NCBI GenBank assembly: GCA_964481145.1
Contig: CAYZTA010000010.1
Span: 85,092-149,091, forward strand
Direction: 5' to 3'
Origin: Sandaracinus sp964481145
Lineage (GTDB): Bacteria > Myxococcota_A > Polyangia > Polyangiales > Sandaracinaceae
Length of the DNA stretch: 64,000 nucleotides
The translations under genes were made by a program, and so were the position numbers. Positions 44,145-52,687 of this stretch are shown here, piece after piece. Each line of letters opens with the position of its first letter. Position 1 is the stretch's first letter. The notes under the pieces were generated by a model. That model did no database searches, had not been told where the DNA came from, and saw nothing but the letters and a program-made list of their open reading frames with translations.

Positions 44145-45901
44145 GCCGCCCTCCCGGGAAGGGCCTTGGCCGTGAGCGCTTGACGACGTCTCCTCAGCTC
44201 GAATCGAACATTGCTCGAGACCCGACGCAGATCGAGCTCGAGCACTTCCTCGAGCAGCCCTCGTGCGATGTCGAATCGACCTGCACGCTCCATCTCTTCC
44301 GCGCGTCGCAACACCACTTCCGCCAGCGTCCGCACGACGAAACGTTCGCGCTCCACCCAACTGCGATCGGCCTCGATCGCACGACGAAACGCACCCAAGG
44401 CGCGGGCTGGCTCACCTTGCCGTACATGCGCAAGCGCAATCGCCGCAAGAGGCGCCGGCCATCTCGGACGCCGCACCGCCGCGAGCTCGAACCACGCCAC
44501 GGCTCTCCCAAGCGCGCCTACGGCCATCCAAACATGACCCAAGGCAAAGTCGATGTGACCGCGAAAACGCGCCCAAACCCCCTCGTCGTGCCCGCGTGCG
44601 ACCACTTGATCGCGGGCTGCGACAGCAAGCGAGCTCGGTTCGGGGCGCGCGGGGGCTTCTTCGCCGCGAAGCTCCATCTGCGCCGCGATCGACGACTCGG
44701 CGTCTTCGATTTCGGCCAGGAGCGCTCCTGGCAGTTCACGCGTTCGCAACCGTTCGAGCAAGGCGAGCGCCCGCGCATCACCGATGCGCCCGAGCACGCG
44801 CACGACGAGCGCAACCAACGTCATGTCCGTGTGGTCGATCATCGTGCCGAGCCGCTCCACATCTTCGCTCGTTGCGAGCGCTTCCAAAGCCTCCACGGCA
44901 AGAAGGCGCGCGCGTGGATCATCATCACGCAGGAGCTTGCGCAAATAAGATGCGCCCCTCGTGTCCCCCGCAAGGCCGAGCGCCCCCGCGAGCACAGCGC
45001 GCTCGGAATCCACCACGCTCCGCTCATATGCGGCCAGGAGCGCCGGCTTCACACGAGGGTCCGAGATGCGCGCCAATGCGCGAGCGGCGTCCGGAACGAA
45101 CTCGGACCTTCGACTCTCGAGAAGTCCAACGAGTGAAGGAACCAAACGCGGATCGGCGGCACATCGAAGTGATTCGATCAGCGCACGGCGCGCGTCCGCA
45201 TCGCTCACGCCATCACACCCTTCGAGCACCGCGCAGATATGCGTGATCATCGAATCGGACAAAAGTCGTGCACGAATGCCGAGCCATGCCCGCTGCTCAC
45301 CCGGCAAGAGCGCGATGGGTTCGTTCGACGTCTCGCCCTCCCAAAAATCTCGTACGGCCTTCTCGAGCTCCGCCGTGAACTTCACCCACGGCTCGTCCTC
45401 GTCACGCGCCTCTTCTCCGACCTCCCCTGGAAGAGCAGCCCTCGCCCGCGCCACTTCGAATGCCGTATCGGCATCGCGTTGCGCAACCAATACATTTTCG
45501 ATCGCAGAGATCTTCTCGTCATCGAGATGACCATCCTCGAGCAGCTCGCGCAACCGAAGCGCGGCCGCTCGACGCTGTGACAGGCTTCCTCCTCGAAGAA
45601 TCGCGAGCAATGTGGGAACGCCATCGAGCTCTCCGATGCACGGCCTGCCTGCCAAGGGCTCCACCACGAGCCGCCCCAAGAACGACGCATCCACGGCGGC
45701 CTCGTCCTGCCCCTCCGCATCTCCTGGTTCACCCACGCGCAAGTTCTCGAGCGATTCCGCGGAGAGCATGGCGACGAGCCTTCGTGCGAGCTCACGGTCT
45801 TCTTCGTCGTTCGTCATCGAAAGCGACGCACGCAGTGCCTCTTCGCCCTGTCCGGCGCCGCGACGCAGCCGTTCGATCCAACGTCTCTCTTGCTCGTTCA
45901 T
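44141..45901 (-). CDS. HEAT-like and TPR-like repeat protein of unknown function
   Basis: The 586-residue protein contains HEAT/armadillo-like helices from about 80 to 385 (for example ADPRLVPSLVGLLESR, ARISDPRVKPALLAAYERS, YLRKLLRDDDPRARLLAVEALEALA) followed by TPR-like helices (about 430-570), with WMAVGALGRAVAWFELAAVR and ALGAFRRAIEADRSW. Such solenoids serve as protein scaffolds. There is no signal peptide. It is the third gene of the operon that begins with uracil-DNA glycosylase, overlapping both neighbours by 4 bases. Confidence 0.65.
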   Translation of the reverse strand: MNEQERRWIERLRRGAGQGEEALRASLSMTNDEEDRELARRLVAMLSAESLENLRVGEPGDAEGQDEAAVDASFLGRLVVEPLAGRPCIGELDGVPTLLAILRGGSLSQRRAAALRLRELLEDGHLDDEKISAIENVLVAQRDADTAFEVARARAALPGEVGEEARDEDEPWVKFTAELEKAVRDFWEGETSNEPIALLPGEQRAWLGIRARLLSDSMITHICAVLEGCDGVSDADARRALIESLRCAADPRLVPSLVGLLESRRSEFVPDAARALARISDPRVKPALLAAYERSVVDSERAVLAGALGLAGDTRGASYLRKLLRDDDPRARLLAVEALEALATSEDVERLGTMIDHTDMTLVALVVRVLGRIGDARALALLERLRTRELPGALLAEIEDAESSIAAQMELRGEEAPARPEPSSLAVAARDQVVARGHDEGVWARFRGHIDFALGHVWMAVGALGRAVAWFELAAVRRPRWPAPLAAIALAHVRQGEPARALGAFRRAIEADRSWVERERFVVRTLAEVVLRRAEEMERAGRFDIARGLLEEVLELDLRRVSSNVRFELRRRRQALTAKALPGRAA

Positions 45902-47004
45902 ATCCTCGCGCGCAGGACTCCAACTCCGCTGACCACGACCAGCTCCCGCTCTCCGTCTCGCGGCTCGATCTTGAGCATGCGGACGCGTTGATCGCCGAGA
46001 CGATGTGGCTCTCCGAGGTCGACCACCACAGCCGGCGCTTCCTGCCCATCGAGCGGCATTCGAATCACGAACGCTCGCTCGATTTCCTCGACGAAAACAG
46101 CCGCATAAAGGATCGCTTCATCCGCGATCGCAATCGCTCCCGCATCTCGCAGCAAATCCACGTCTTGCCAAGTCTGTCCATCATCGCTCGAGACGAGCGG
46201 CACGCGACCGGGTCCATCCACCGATACGACCACGTGGTTCCCTCCCCCGACGACGAAGATCGTCTCGTGCTCACCGACCGGCATGACCCGCGGCGTATTC
46301 AGTTCCCCTGAAACGCGCGCACGACGGATCCGAAACGGCCCCTCTGGCGGCCCAGAGGCATGAACGACATCTCCGCCGAGAACCCACTTCACGACGCGTT
46401 CGGCTTCACCCTCCTCGATCCACTGCACATCGAGAAGCGCGCGTTCGAGCCTCAACGCCGGATGCTCGCTCTCGGCCAACACATCGACCTCGGCTTCTTC
46501 CTGGAGATCGAGATCTTCAGCCATCTCATCACTCCAGCTCCCATCTTCGTTCGCACGAGCCTCCGCATCGTCCAAGGATTCGCTATCGAAGCGCTCCTCG
46601 ACCCCTTCTTCTCCGGCATCGCGCGTCAGCTCGAACTCTTCGTCCGATTCGTCTGAATCATCGTCAAAATCGGCGTCTTCAGCCTCGGATCCAGATACCC
46701 ATCCACCTTCGTCCTCGTCCTCTAGACTCGGATCGGCCTCGATGGGCTCATCGGCCGCCTCCCAACTCGCGAGCTCTCCCTCGACATCATCGAGATCCTC
46801 GAACGCATCGTCCGGCTCTTCCATCCCCATCGAGGTATCGAGCCCTACGCTTTCTTCGCTGTCGTCCCCGATTTCTTCGTCTTCGAACGAGAGATCGACA
46901 CGGGTCTCGTCATCTCCATCGATCGCGGGCAGTTCGAGCAGATCACTGTCGTCCTGAACACGAGTTCGCTCTTGCTCGCCAGAAGTCGTCCGACTCGAAG
47001 CCAT
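45898..47004 (-). CDS. Hypothetical protein with very acidic N-terminal half
   Basis: The 368-residue protein has residues 10-180 dominated by Asp, Glu and Ser (for example DDDSDESDEEFEL). This half is probably disordered. Residues 190-368 are beta-rich, with repeated blade-like patterns such as TIFVVGGGNHVVVSVDGPGR and LVVVSGVGVLRARI. It may be a beta-propeller-like or photosynthesis-stability-type repeat module, but this is only a resemblance. It lies 13 bases after the uracil-DNA glycosylase gene and overlaps the HEAT-repeat gene by 4 bases, so it is part of that operon. Function unknown. Confidence 0.6.
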   Translation of the reverse strand: MASSRTTSGEQERTRVQDDSDLLELPAIDGDDETRVDLSFEDEEIGDDSEESVGLDTSMGMEEPDDAFEDLDDVEGELASWEAADEPIEADPSLEDEDEGGWVSGSEAEDADFDDDSDESDEEFELTRDAGEEGVEERFDSESLDDAEARANEDGSWSDEMAEDLDLQEEAEVDVLAESEHPALRLERALLDVQWIEEGEAERVVKWVLGGDVVHASGPPEGPFRIRRARVSGELNTPRVMPVGEHETIFVVGGGNHVVVSVDGPGRVPLVSSDDGQTWQDVDLLRDAGAIAIADEAILYAAVFVEEIERAFVIRMPLDGQEAPAVVVDLGEPHRLGDQRVRMLKIEPRDGERELVVVSGVGVLRARI

Positions 47005-47017
47005 CTGACTATACTAT

Positions 47018-47857
47018 CTAACCCTCGTTCGATTTTTTCGCGAGGGGTGGCGTGCGTCCAAGCCGCGTGAGCACGTGTTGGAGATCTTCCCAAACCGGTT
47101 TCTTCATCTCGGGAGAGCGCAAAAGAAACGCCGGATGATACGTCGGCATCACGGGAATCCCGCGCCAGGCCCTCCATGTCCCCCGCCACGCGCGTCCTGG
47201 TTCGAGGCATCCCAGATTCTCGGCGGCCGTGCGACCGAGGGCCACGATCACCTTGGGTGCGACGATCTCGAGCTGAGGCACGAGGAACGTCTCACACGCC
47301 TTGGCCTCCTCGGCTTTGGGCGTGCGATTGTCAGGAGGCCGACACTTGACGACATTGCAAATATAGACTTCGTCCCGACCAAATCCCATCGCGGCGATCA
47401 TGCGGTCGAGCAATTGCCCAGCCGCCCCGACGAACGGCAAGCCCTCCTGATCTTCGTGATAGCCCGGGCCTTCACCGACGAACACGAGTGGAGACTCCGG
47501 ATTTCCGCGCGCAAACACGCTTTTCGTACGCGTTTCATGGAGTCCACACCGCGTGCATCGAGCCGCTTCTTCCGCGATCACGGCCAGTCGGTGGACACGC
47601 TCTTGCTTCGAGAGCCCTTCAGCAGACGCCGTGAATGCCTCTTCTTCTCGAGGAGGTTCGGGCGGATGAATCGGGACCGGAGTCGCGACGATTTCGGGAG
47701 AAACCGTTCGGCTGACATCGCCTTCGAGCCTTCCCTCGAACGCTGGCAGCGTGGCCCCTCCAAGACGCATTTCCCATGCAAGATGTTCGGAAACCATCTC
47801 GGAAATGAGAACGAGCTCTTCTTCGTCACCCGTGTCCACCACTCGTGCCGCTAGCAT
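47018..47857 (-). CDS. Uracil-DNA glycosylase, family 4/5 (Fe-S)
   Basis: The protein of about 279 residues removes uracil from DNA. The catalytic core (about 95-275) has CTRCGLHETRTKSVFARG, FVGEGPGYHEDQEGLPFVGAAGQLLDRMI, ICNVVKCRPPDNRTP, CETFLVPQLE and MPTYHPAFLLR. The four Cys for the Fe-S cluster and the HP pair are present. The N-terminal 90 residues are an acidic and Pro-rich extension. I place the start at 47857 because the long upstream frame runs antisense into the glycosyltransferase gene. It is the first gene of a four-gene operon. Confidence 0.9.
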   Translation of the reverse strand: MLAARVVDTGDEEELVLISEMVSEHLAWEMRLGGATLPAFEGRLEGDVSRTVSPEIVATPVPIHPPEPPREEEAFTASAEGLSKQERVHRLAVIAEEAARCTRCGLHETRTKSVFARGNPESPLVFVGEGPGYHEDQEGLPFVGAAGQLLDRMIAAMGFGRDEVYICNVVKCRPPDNRTPKAEEAKACETFLVPQLEIVAPKVIVALGRTAAENLGCLEPGRAWRGTWRAWRGIPVMPTYHPAFLLRSPEMKKPVWEDLQHVLTRLGRTPPLAKKSNEG

Positions 47858-47890
47858 GAGGAACCAGAGCCGGCTAGTACTTGTCTTCCG

Positions 47891-48688
47891 ATGGCCAACG
47901 TCCCCGTCCTCAGTGTCGTCATCCCTTGCTACAACGAGCGCAACACGATTCACGCGTGTTTGGAACAAGTGCTCGCTTCCCCCGTGGAATCGATGGAAGT
48001 CATCGTCGTAGACGACGGCAGCACCGATGGAACACGCGATCTCCTCACCTGCGGAATCGCCCTCGACAAACGGGTTCGCATCATTCTCCACGCCAGCAAT
48101 GGGGGAAAAGGTGCGGCCCTGCGAACGGGATTCGCCGAAGCACGCGGCCGTTTCGTCCTCGTTCAAGACGCCGACTTGGAATACGACCCAAGCGAATATC
48201 CGAAGCTCCTTCAGCCGCTCCTGGACAACCACGCCGATGTCGTCTTCGGTTCACGTTTCGCCGGCGGCAGCCCCCATCGGGTCCTTTATTATTGGCATTC
48301 GGTCGGCAACCATGCGCTCACCACGCTGAGCAACATGCTCACCGACTTGAACCTCACCGACATGGAGACTTGCTACAAAGTTTTCCGGCGGGAGATCCTT
48401 CAGCGTCTTACCCTCGAAGAAAATCGGTTTGGTATCGAACCTGAGCTCACCGCGAAGATCGCGGGTCTTGGTCTTCGAGTCTACGAAGTGCCCATCAGTT
48501 ATCACGGCCGCACCTATGCCGAGGGCAAGAAGATCGGCCTCAAGGACGCCTTTCGTGCACTTTATTGCATCGTCCGTTACGGCGTCCCAGCACGCTTCCG
48601 GGCCGCCGAGGCCGCTCGTTCGGGCCGAAAAGAGTTCGCCGAGCCATCCCGAGTCGAATCAGCGGCGAACGACGCCCGCCGGAATTGA
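47891..48688 (+). CDS. Glycosyltransferase family 2, polyprenyl-phosphate sugar synthase type
   Basis: The 265-residue GT-A enzyme starts VPVLSVVIPCYNERNTI, has EVIVVDDGSTDGTRDLL (nucleotide Asp), VQDADLEYDPSEYP with DxD and GSRFAGGSPHRVLYYWHSVGN. This resembles dolichyl-/undecaprenyl-phosphate mannose or glucose synthases. No transmembrane tail is present, so it is the catalytic-only type. It is divergent from the uracil-DNA glycosylase gene by 33 bases. Confidence 0.92.
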   Translation: MANVPVLSVVIPCYNERNTIHACLEQVLASPVESMEVIVVDDGSTDGTRDLLTCGIALDKRVRIILHASNGGKGAALRTGFAEARGRFVLVQDADLEYDPSEYPKLLQPLLDNHADVVFGSRFAGGSPHRVLYYWHSVGNHALTTLSNMLTDLNLTDMETCYKVFRREILQRLTLEENRFGIEPELTAKIAGLGLRVYEVPISYHGRTYAEGKKIGLKDAFRALYCIVRYGVPARFRAAEAARSGRKEFAEPSRVESAANDARRN

Positions 48689-48696
48689 CCCGACTT

Positions 48697-48714
48697 CCGA
48701 GTGATTCTACTCGG
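48697..48714 (+). terminator. Small hairpin after the GT2 gene
   Basis: A 6-bp stem CCGAGT/ACTCGG with a 6-base loop begins 8 bases after the glycosyltransferase stop. A second stem GGCTC/GAGCC occurs at 48736-48749. There is no strong T tract, so these could be weak terminators or stabilising hairpins. Confidence 0.4.
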
Positions 48715-48729
48715 ATCCGAGTTGTGCAA

Positions 48730-48759
48730 TTGACGGGCTCCTCTGAGCCTTGCTAGCTT
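48730..48759 (+). promoter_or_regulatory. Candidate sigma-70 promoter of the PP2C phosphatase gene
   Basis: TTGACG at 48730-48735 and TAGCTT at 48754-48759 are spaced 18 bases apart, the form often seen in high-GC genomes. The second hairpin (48736-48749) lies within the spacer. The GTG start at 48824 is about 60 bases downstream. Confidence 0.4.
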
Positions 48760-48823
48760 TCGTCAGCATCGGCGGGGATTCGCAGAGCGGCTCACCGTAC
48801 GAGATATCGCGGAGGATCTCGAA

Positions 48824-49603
48824 GTGGCGTCCAGTGCTCGAGTGCTCGTTGCCGGCGAAACCAACGTCGGAATGAAGCGCACCCACAACGAGGATGCCTT
48901 CGAAGTCATCGACGAAGAGCGTCTTTTCATCGTTGCAGACGGTATGGGAGGTCATGCCTCCGGTGAAGTCGCCAGCAAGATGGCGATCGAAACCCTCCGC
49001 GAATTCTTCGCGGCCACCTCGCAAGATTCGGAGGCGACCTGGCCTTACAAGATGGATAAGGCTCGGAGCTACGAAGAAAACCGGCTCATCACCGGGATCA
49101 AGCTCGCGAATCTGCGCATTCATGAATCCGCCCAGCGCGAACCTCGCCTACGTGGAATGGGCACCACGATCGTCAGCATCCTCGTCATCGACGAGGGTGT
49201 CCTCATCGCACACGTGGGTGATTCGCGCGTCTATCGTTTGCGCCAAGGCAAGCTCGACCAGCTCACCGACGATCATTCCCTCCTCAACGATTACATCAAG
49301 ATGAAGCGGTTGACGGAGGAAGAGATCGCGAATTTTCCTCACAAAAACGTCATCGTGCGGGCGCTCGGCATGAAGGAAATGGTGAAGGTCGACACCCGTC
49401 TCGATCCACCACAGCCGGGCGACATCTACCTGCTGTGCAGCGACGGCCTCTGTGGTCCCGTAAGCGACCAAGAGATCAGCGAGATCACCTCCTCGAGCAA
49501 CGACCTCAAAGCCATCGGCAGCAAACTCATCGAGCGCGCCAACGCCAACGGTGGCCCCGACAACGTGACGGTCGTGTTGGCCAAGTGGATCGGCAAAGGG
49601 TGA
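48824..49603 (+). CDS. PP2C-type serine/threonine protein phosphatase
   Basis: The 259-residue soluble phosphatase has the PPM motifs RTHNEDAFEV, DGMGGHASGEVAS, GMGTTIVS, IAHVGDSRVYRL, CSDGLCG and GGPDNVTVVL, with all metal-binding Asp residues present. It should reverse phosphorylation by Hanks-type kinases; none is encoded in the window. The start is GTG, preceded 8 bases upstream by the strong ribosome site GGAGG (48811-48815), so this start is preferred. Confidence 0.95.
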   Translation: MASSARVLVAGETNVGMKRTHNEDAFEVIDEERLFIVADGMGGHASGEVASKMAIETLREFFAATSQDSEATWPYKMDKARSYEENRLITGIKLANLRIHESAQREPRLRGMGTTIVSILVIDEGVLIAHVGDSRVYRLRQGKLDQLTDDHSLLNDYIKMKRLTEEEIANFPHKNVIVRALGMKEMVKVDTRLDPPQPGDIYLLCSDGLCGPVSDQEISEITSSSNDLKAIGSKLIERANANGGPDNVTVVLAKWIGKG

Positions 49604-49641
49604 GGCCTGAGTTCGCAAGTCAGCGTAACGCCTGTGGCCTC

Positions 49642-50148
49642 CTATCGAACGTTCCACTCGAGTGGACCCATGTTGCCTGTCTCCGCAACCAACGGATGAG
49701 CATCGATCGGCCTCAGTAGCCGGCGCAGTTGCTGAGTAACCGCGACCGGGTCGATTGCCCTTGGACGAAGTCGCGACTGCTTCTTTGGTTGCTCGAGATG
49801 AAGAACGACGCGAAGCTTCTTCGCGTCGAGCAGGGCACGCGCGGTCTGCTGCTCGGTTCGATCGTTCGCGTTCACACACGCCGGAAACAGAGCAGCCAGT
49901 GTGTCGAAAACTTTCTTTTGGATTTCCGCGCTCAGTTCTGTGGGTTTCGTTCGAACATGCTCGCGATAGTCCTTCACTTCAATGAGCCATGCCGTCGCAC
50001 TTGGATCCACCGCGACCAGATCCACGGCCTTGATCCCATCGCGCATCTTGCCGAACTGATTTCGATAGAACGACCAGTCATCGTATTTTGATGCGCTCCA
50101 ATCAGACGGGAATGTGAACGAAAGTCCGTTGACCTTGAGCCTGGTCAT
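49642..50148 (-). CDS. Predicted PD-(D/E)XK-type nuclease, partner of the ATPase
   Basis: The 168-residue protein contains AVDLVAVDPSATAWLIEVKD, where Asp43, Glu57 and Lys59 are spaced as in the PD-(D/E)XK restriction-endonuclease core (a strand with E-x-K after a hydrophobic strand). No other domain is visible. Such small proteins cut nucleic acids when activated. The ATG overlaps the stop of the ATPase gene by 4 bases, so the two are almost certainly made as a unit. The name of the family is not known to me. It is the downstream member of a two-gene operon and its stop is 38 bases from the convergent phosphatase gene. Confidence 0.7.
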   Translation of the reverse strand: MTRLKVNGLSFTFPSDWSASKYDDWSFYRNQFGKMRDGIKAVDLVAVDPSATAWLIEVKDYREHVRTKPTELSAEIQKKVFDTLAALFPACVNANDRTEQQTARALLDAKKLRVVLHLEQPKKQSRLRPRAIDPVAVTQQLRRLLRPIDAHPLVAETGNMGPLEWNVR

Positions 50149-51194
50149 GGCTGCGCCTCGTTCGCAAGAAACCGATCGGACTGCTCGAGCTCCTCATCGA
50201 GCACCACGATGGGGCCTATGTCCTCGATCGTGGGCCCCTGTTCGACAGCAACACCATCCGCTGTGAGTTGCAGGCCGAAGAACCGGACGTCAGCCCCTCG
50301 ATCCCTCGTGAGCAGAATCTCCAGCTCGCGAAGTAAGAACAGACTGTGGGTCGCAATGAACACTTGAATGCCGGTGCGGCAGAGGTCGAAAATCGTCTTG
50401 GCGACGCATTTGATCATGCGCGGGTTCAGATTGGCCTCCGGCTCATCCCAGAAGAGACAACCCTTGTCCAACAGTGTCCCAGTCGCGATGAGACGAGCGA
50501 GCATTCCGAGCTTCCGCAGCCCCTCCGCGACGAGCGGCATTTCCATTCGGCCGCTTTCATTCAACAAATAAAATCGGCCGTTTTTGTCGAGCTCGATGCT
50601 CCCTCCCATCGCTTCCTCGAGCAGCGCCAGGAGCTCTTTGATTCGTGTCTCTTTGGCTCCGCGCTTGAGGGGAGCTCCCAATAAAACGCAGGTGTCGCGC
50701 CAGGTTTCTTCGAACTCGAGGTAGTGATTCTCGTAAATCGAGATGAAACCCGGGTAGATGGTCAGCAACTCTCGTGTGGGAAGAAACGCGGGAGCCGTAT
50801 CGCTCCAAGCGCGGGGTAGCTGATCAATCTGCACCTCTGCTTTGGCCTGCGAGGCGAATCCGAACGAGAGGTCGAGCTTGGAGTCGAAAAATTTCATTTC
50901 AACGTCGCAGCGCGACCGCCCCTGCTTACGGCGAGCGAGCCGCCCAAGTGCTTCGGGTCGAAAAACGTTGACCAACTTTTCGCCGAGACGCGCTTGAAGT
51001 CCCGCTTTGGTGGGGGAGCTTGCCATCGGCTTGCGTCCTTCCTCGGCGCTGGTTGCTAGCACCGAGTAGGCGAGCTTCAGGATATGAGTTTTCCCGGTGC
51101 TGTTCTCCCCTACGATCACGTTGAGGTTCGAGCCAAACGCCAGGTTGGCTGCCGAGAAGACCGTGAAGTTCTTGATGTCCAGCGACCTGAGCAC
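50145..51194 (-). CDS. SMC/OLD-type AAA ATPase of a two-gene module
   Basis: The 349-residue protein opens with MLRSLDIKNFTVFSAANLAF and has Walker A GENSTGKT (29-36), a signature-like EGLRKLG (224-230), Walker B LFWDEPEANLNP (247-258, Asp250-Glu251), D-loop Asn and H-loop ATHS (281-284). The insert between Walker A and signature is short, as in small OLD-like or AAA_15 ATPases. No TOPRIM or nuclease motif follows, so catalysis must come from the partner. The start is GTG with an upstream GGAGA. The gene sits 179 bases from the receiver gene at 51374. A defence or DNA-end-sensing role is inferred from the pairing. Confidence 0.85.
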   Translation of the reverse strand: MLRSLDIKNFTVFSAANLAFGSNLNVIVGENSTGKTHILKLAYSVLATSAEEGRKPMASSPTKAGLQARLGEKLVNVFRPEALGRLARRKQGRSRCDVEMKFFDSKLDLSFGFASQAKAEVQIDQLPRAWSDTAPAFLPTRELLTIYPGFISIYENHYLEFEETWRDTCVLLGAPLKRGAKETRIKELLALLEEAMGGSIELDKNGRFYLLNESGRMEMPLVAEGLRKLGMLARLIATGTLLDKGCLFWDEPEANLNPRMIKCVAKTIFDLCRTGIQVFIATHSLFLLRELEILLTRDRGADVRFFGLQLTADGVAVEQGPTIEDIGPIVVLDEELEQSDRFLANEAQP

Positions 51195-51373
51195 GATTCT
51201 CCATCCCTACTTGGATTTCCAGAAACTCCTCACCACTCAAAATGCCACGAGGTGCATCTTACACAGCCACGCGACGCATCTCGGCAAGGTACTCAGACCG
51301 AGTTCCACTCACAACATCCTCGCACTCATGAGCCAAGGCTCCTTGACTGGCGAGATCGAGCAAATTCTGGGTC

Positions 51374-51730
51374 TTATCCCGATGTGGCGAGCACCTCGCG
51401 GACGACTCGCGGTAAATCTGCCGTTGCGTACGGCTTTTGGAGTGCGAGATCGAGCAGCTCCAGATCGGCGGTCTTCACATCGAAGGTCACGCCGATGAGT
51501 GCCGTCCGATCGAGCTCGGGTGACGAACAAATCGCATCCGCGAGATCGATTCCTTCACGCCGAGCCACATCCAGGTCGACGATCACGAGATCGATCGGTT
51601 GGCGTCGCAATAGCACGAGCGCATCCGCCGCCGAGCCGAGATCGAACACCTCGAACCCCTCGGAGACGAGGAGCGCTCGCGCCGCCGAGCGGATATGAGC
51701 GTCATCATCGACCAGTAAGATCTGGATCAC
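51374..51730 (-). CDS. Single-domain response regulator (receiver)
   Basis: The 118-residue protein is one receiver domain: ILLVDDDAHIRSAARALL, phospho-Asp in IDLVIVDLDVARREG, and switch residues TFDVK and LQKPYA. There is no output domain, so it would signal to another protein. The GTG start at 51730 overlaps the end of the nucleotidyltransferase gene by 26 bases in another frame, so translation may be coupled. The sequence before 51374 is open and unremarkable. Confidence 0.88.
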   Translation of the reverse strand: MIQILLVDDDAHIRSAARALLVSEGFEVFDLGSAADALVLLRRQPIDLVIVDLDVARREGIDLADAICSSPELDRTALIGVTFDVKTADLELLDLALQKPYATADLPRVVREVLATSG

Positions 51731-52670
51731 AGTTCACCACCCAATCTCGAGCTAGCACGCTGTCCTGCGCAGACGCTCGCACGATCGTATCCGGCCACAC
51801 CACACATCGCTCGAGCGTCACTCCTTCGAGAATCTGCGCCCGCGCTCCTACCGAGCTCTCGGAGAGGCGCGCGCTCGGATGGATCTCAGCGCTCGGATCG
51901 ATGGCGTCCACGCATGGATCGAGTTCTTCCCGCACCACCTCATGGCGCAGTAGATCGAGGTGCGCATTCAAATATTCGCGAGGGGTGCCCAAGTCACGCC
52001 ATGGAGATGCATCGACAAGCCCCGAGATCCGCTCGCCGCGTTCGAGCCAACGCAGATAACCCCGCCGCACGATACATCCCTCTTCGGGCAGCTCCGCGAT
52101 CGCGCGAGACGAGAGCACGTGCACGCCGCTGAACATGCACGCGCGAAGCGCTCCGTTCGGGGTCTCGAGCATCCGCCTCACCTGCCCGTTCTCATCGATC
52201 TCGATCGCGCCAAAGCGCGCCGCACCCGGCACCTGCCGCAAGATCATCGTCGCGATCGCGCCCGAGCGTTCGTGCAGCGCCATCGCGGCCTCGAGATCCG
52301 GTGCGAAGAACACATCGCCATTGAACGCGATGATGGATTCATCCACTCCGAGCCCGCGACCAAGCGCATTCGATTGCATCCGCATGGCGTTCTTCACACC
52401 TCCCCCCGTGCCGAGAAGTCGTTGTTCTTCGGCAAACGTAAGCGTCAATCCATCGATCGTCGGAGCAGAAAGCAATGCTCTCTTCACTTCACACGCGAGA
52501 TGATGGGTGTTGAGCACGACGTGCTCACATCCCGCTCGCCGTAGATGGTCGAGCACAAACCACGACAACGGCCGATTCAAGATCGGAATGACTGGCTTGG
52601 GGAGCACGTTCGTCAGCGGTCTGAGCCGCGTGCCAAGCCCTGCCGCAAACACCATCGCGCGAGTGTTCAT
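51705..52670 (-). CDS. Sugar-1-phosphate nucleotidyltransferase, mannose-1-phosphate guanylyltransferase-like
   Basis: The protein has 321 residues. It begins AMVFAAGLGTRLRPLTNVLPKPVIPILNRPL, which is the nucleotidyltransferase signature with the GxGTRLRPLT loop, and has GTGGGVKNAM and IAFNGDVFFAPDLEAAM. A short left-handed beta-helix follows at the end (PSAEIHPSARLSESSVGARAQI). Sugar specificity cannot be read; GDP-mannose or a related NDP-sugar is likely. I place the start at 52670 because an upstream start lacks the conserved beginning. It lies after the endonuclease III-like gene in a minus-strand operon with WbpB. Confidence 0.88.
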   Translation of the reverse strand: MNTRAMVFAAGLGTRLRPLTNVLPKPVIPILNRPLSWFVLDHLRRAGCEHVVLNTHHLACEVKRALLSAPTIDGLTLTFAEEQRLLGTGGGVKNAMRMQSNALGRGLGVDESIIAFNGDVFFAPDLEAAMALHERSGAIATMILRQVPGAARFGAIEIDENGQVRRMLETPNGALRACMFSGVHVLSSRAIAELPEEGCIVRRGYLRWLERGERISGLVDASPWRDLGTPREYLNAHLDLLRHEVVREELDPCVDAIDPSAEIHPSARLSESSVGARAQILEGVTLERCVVWPDTIVRASAQDSVLARDWVVNCDPDLTGR

Positions 52671-52687
52671 GAGTAGCCTCGGCGAAC

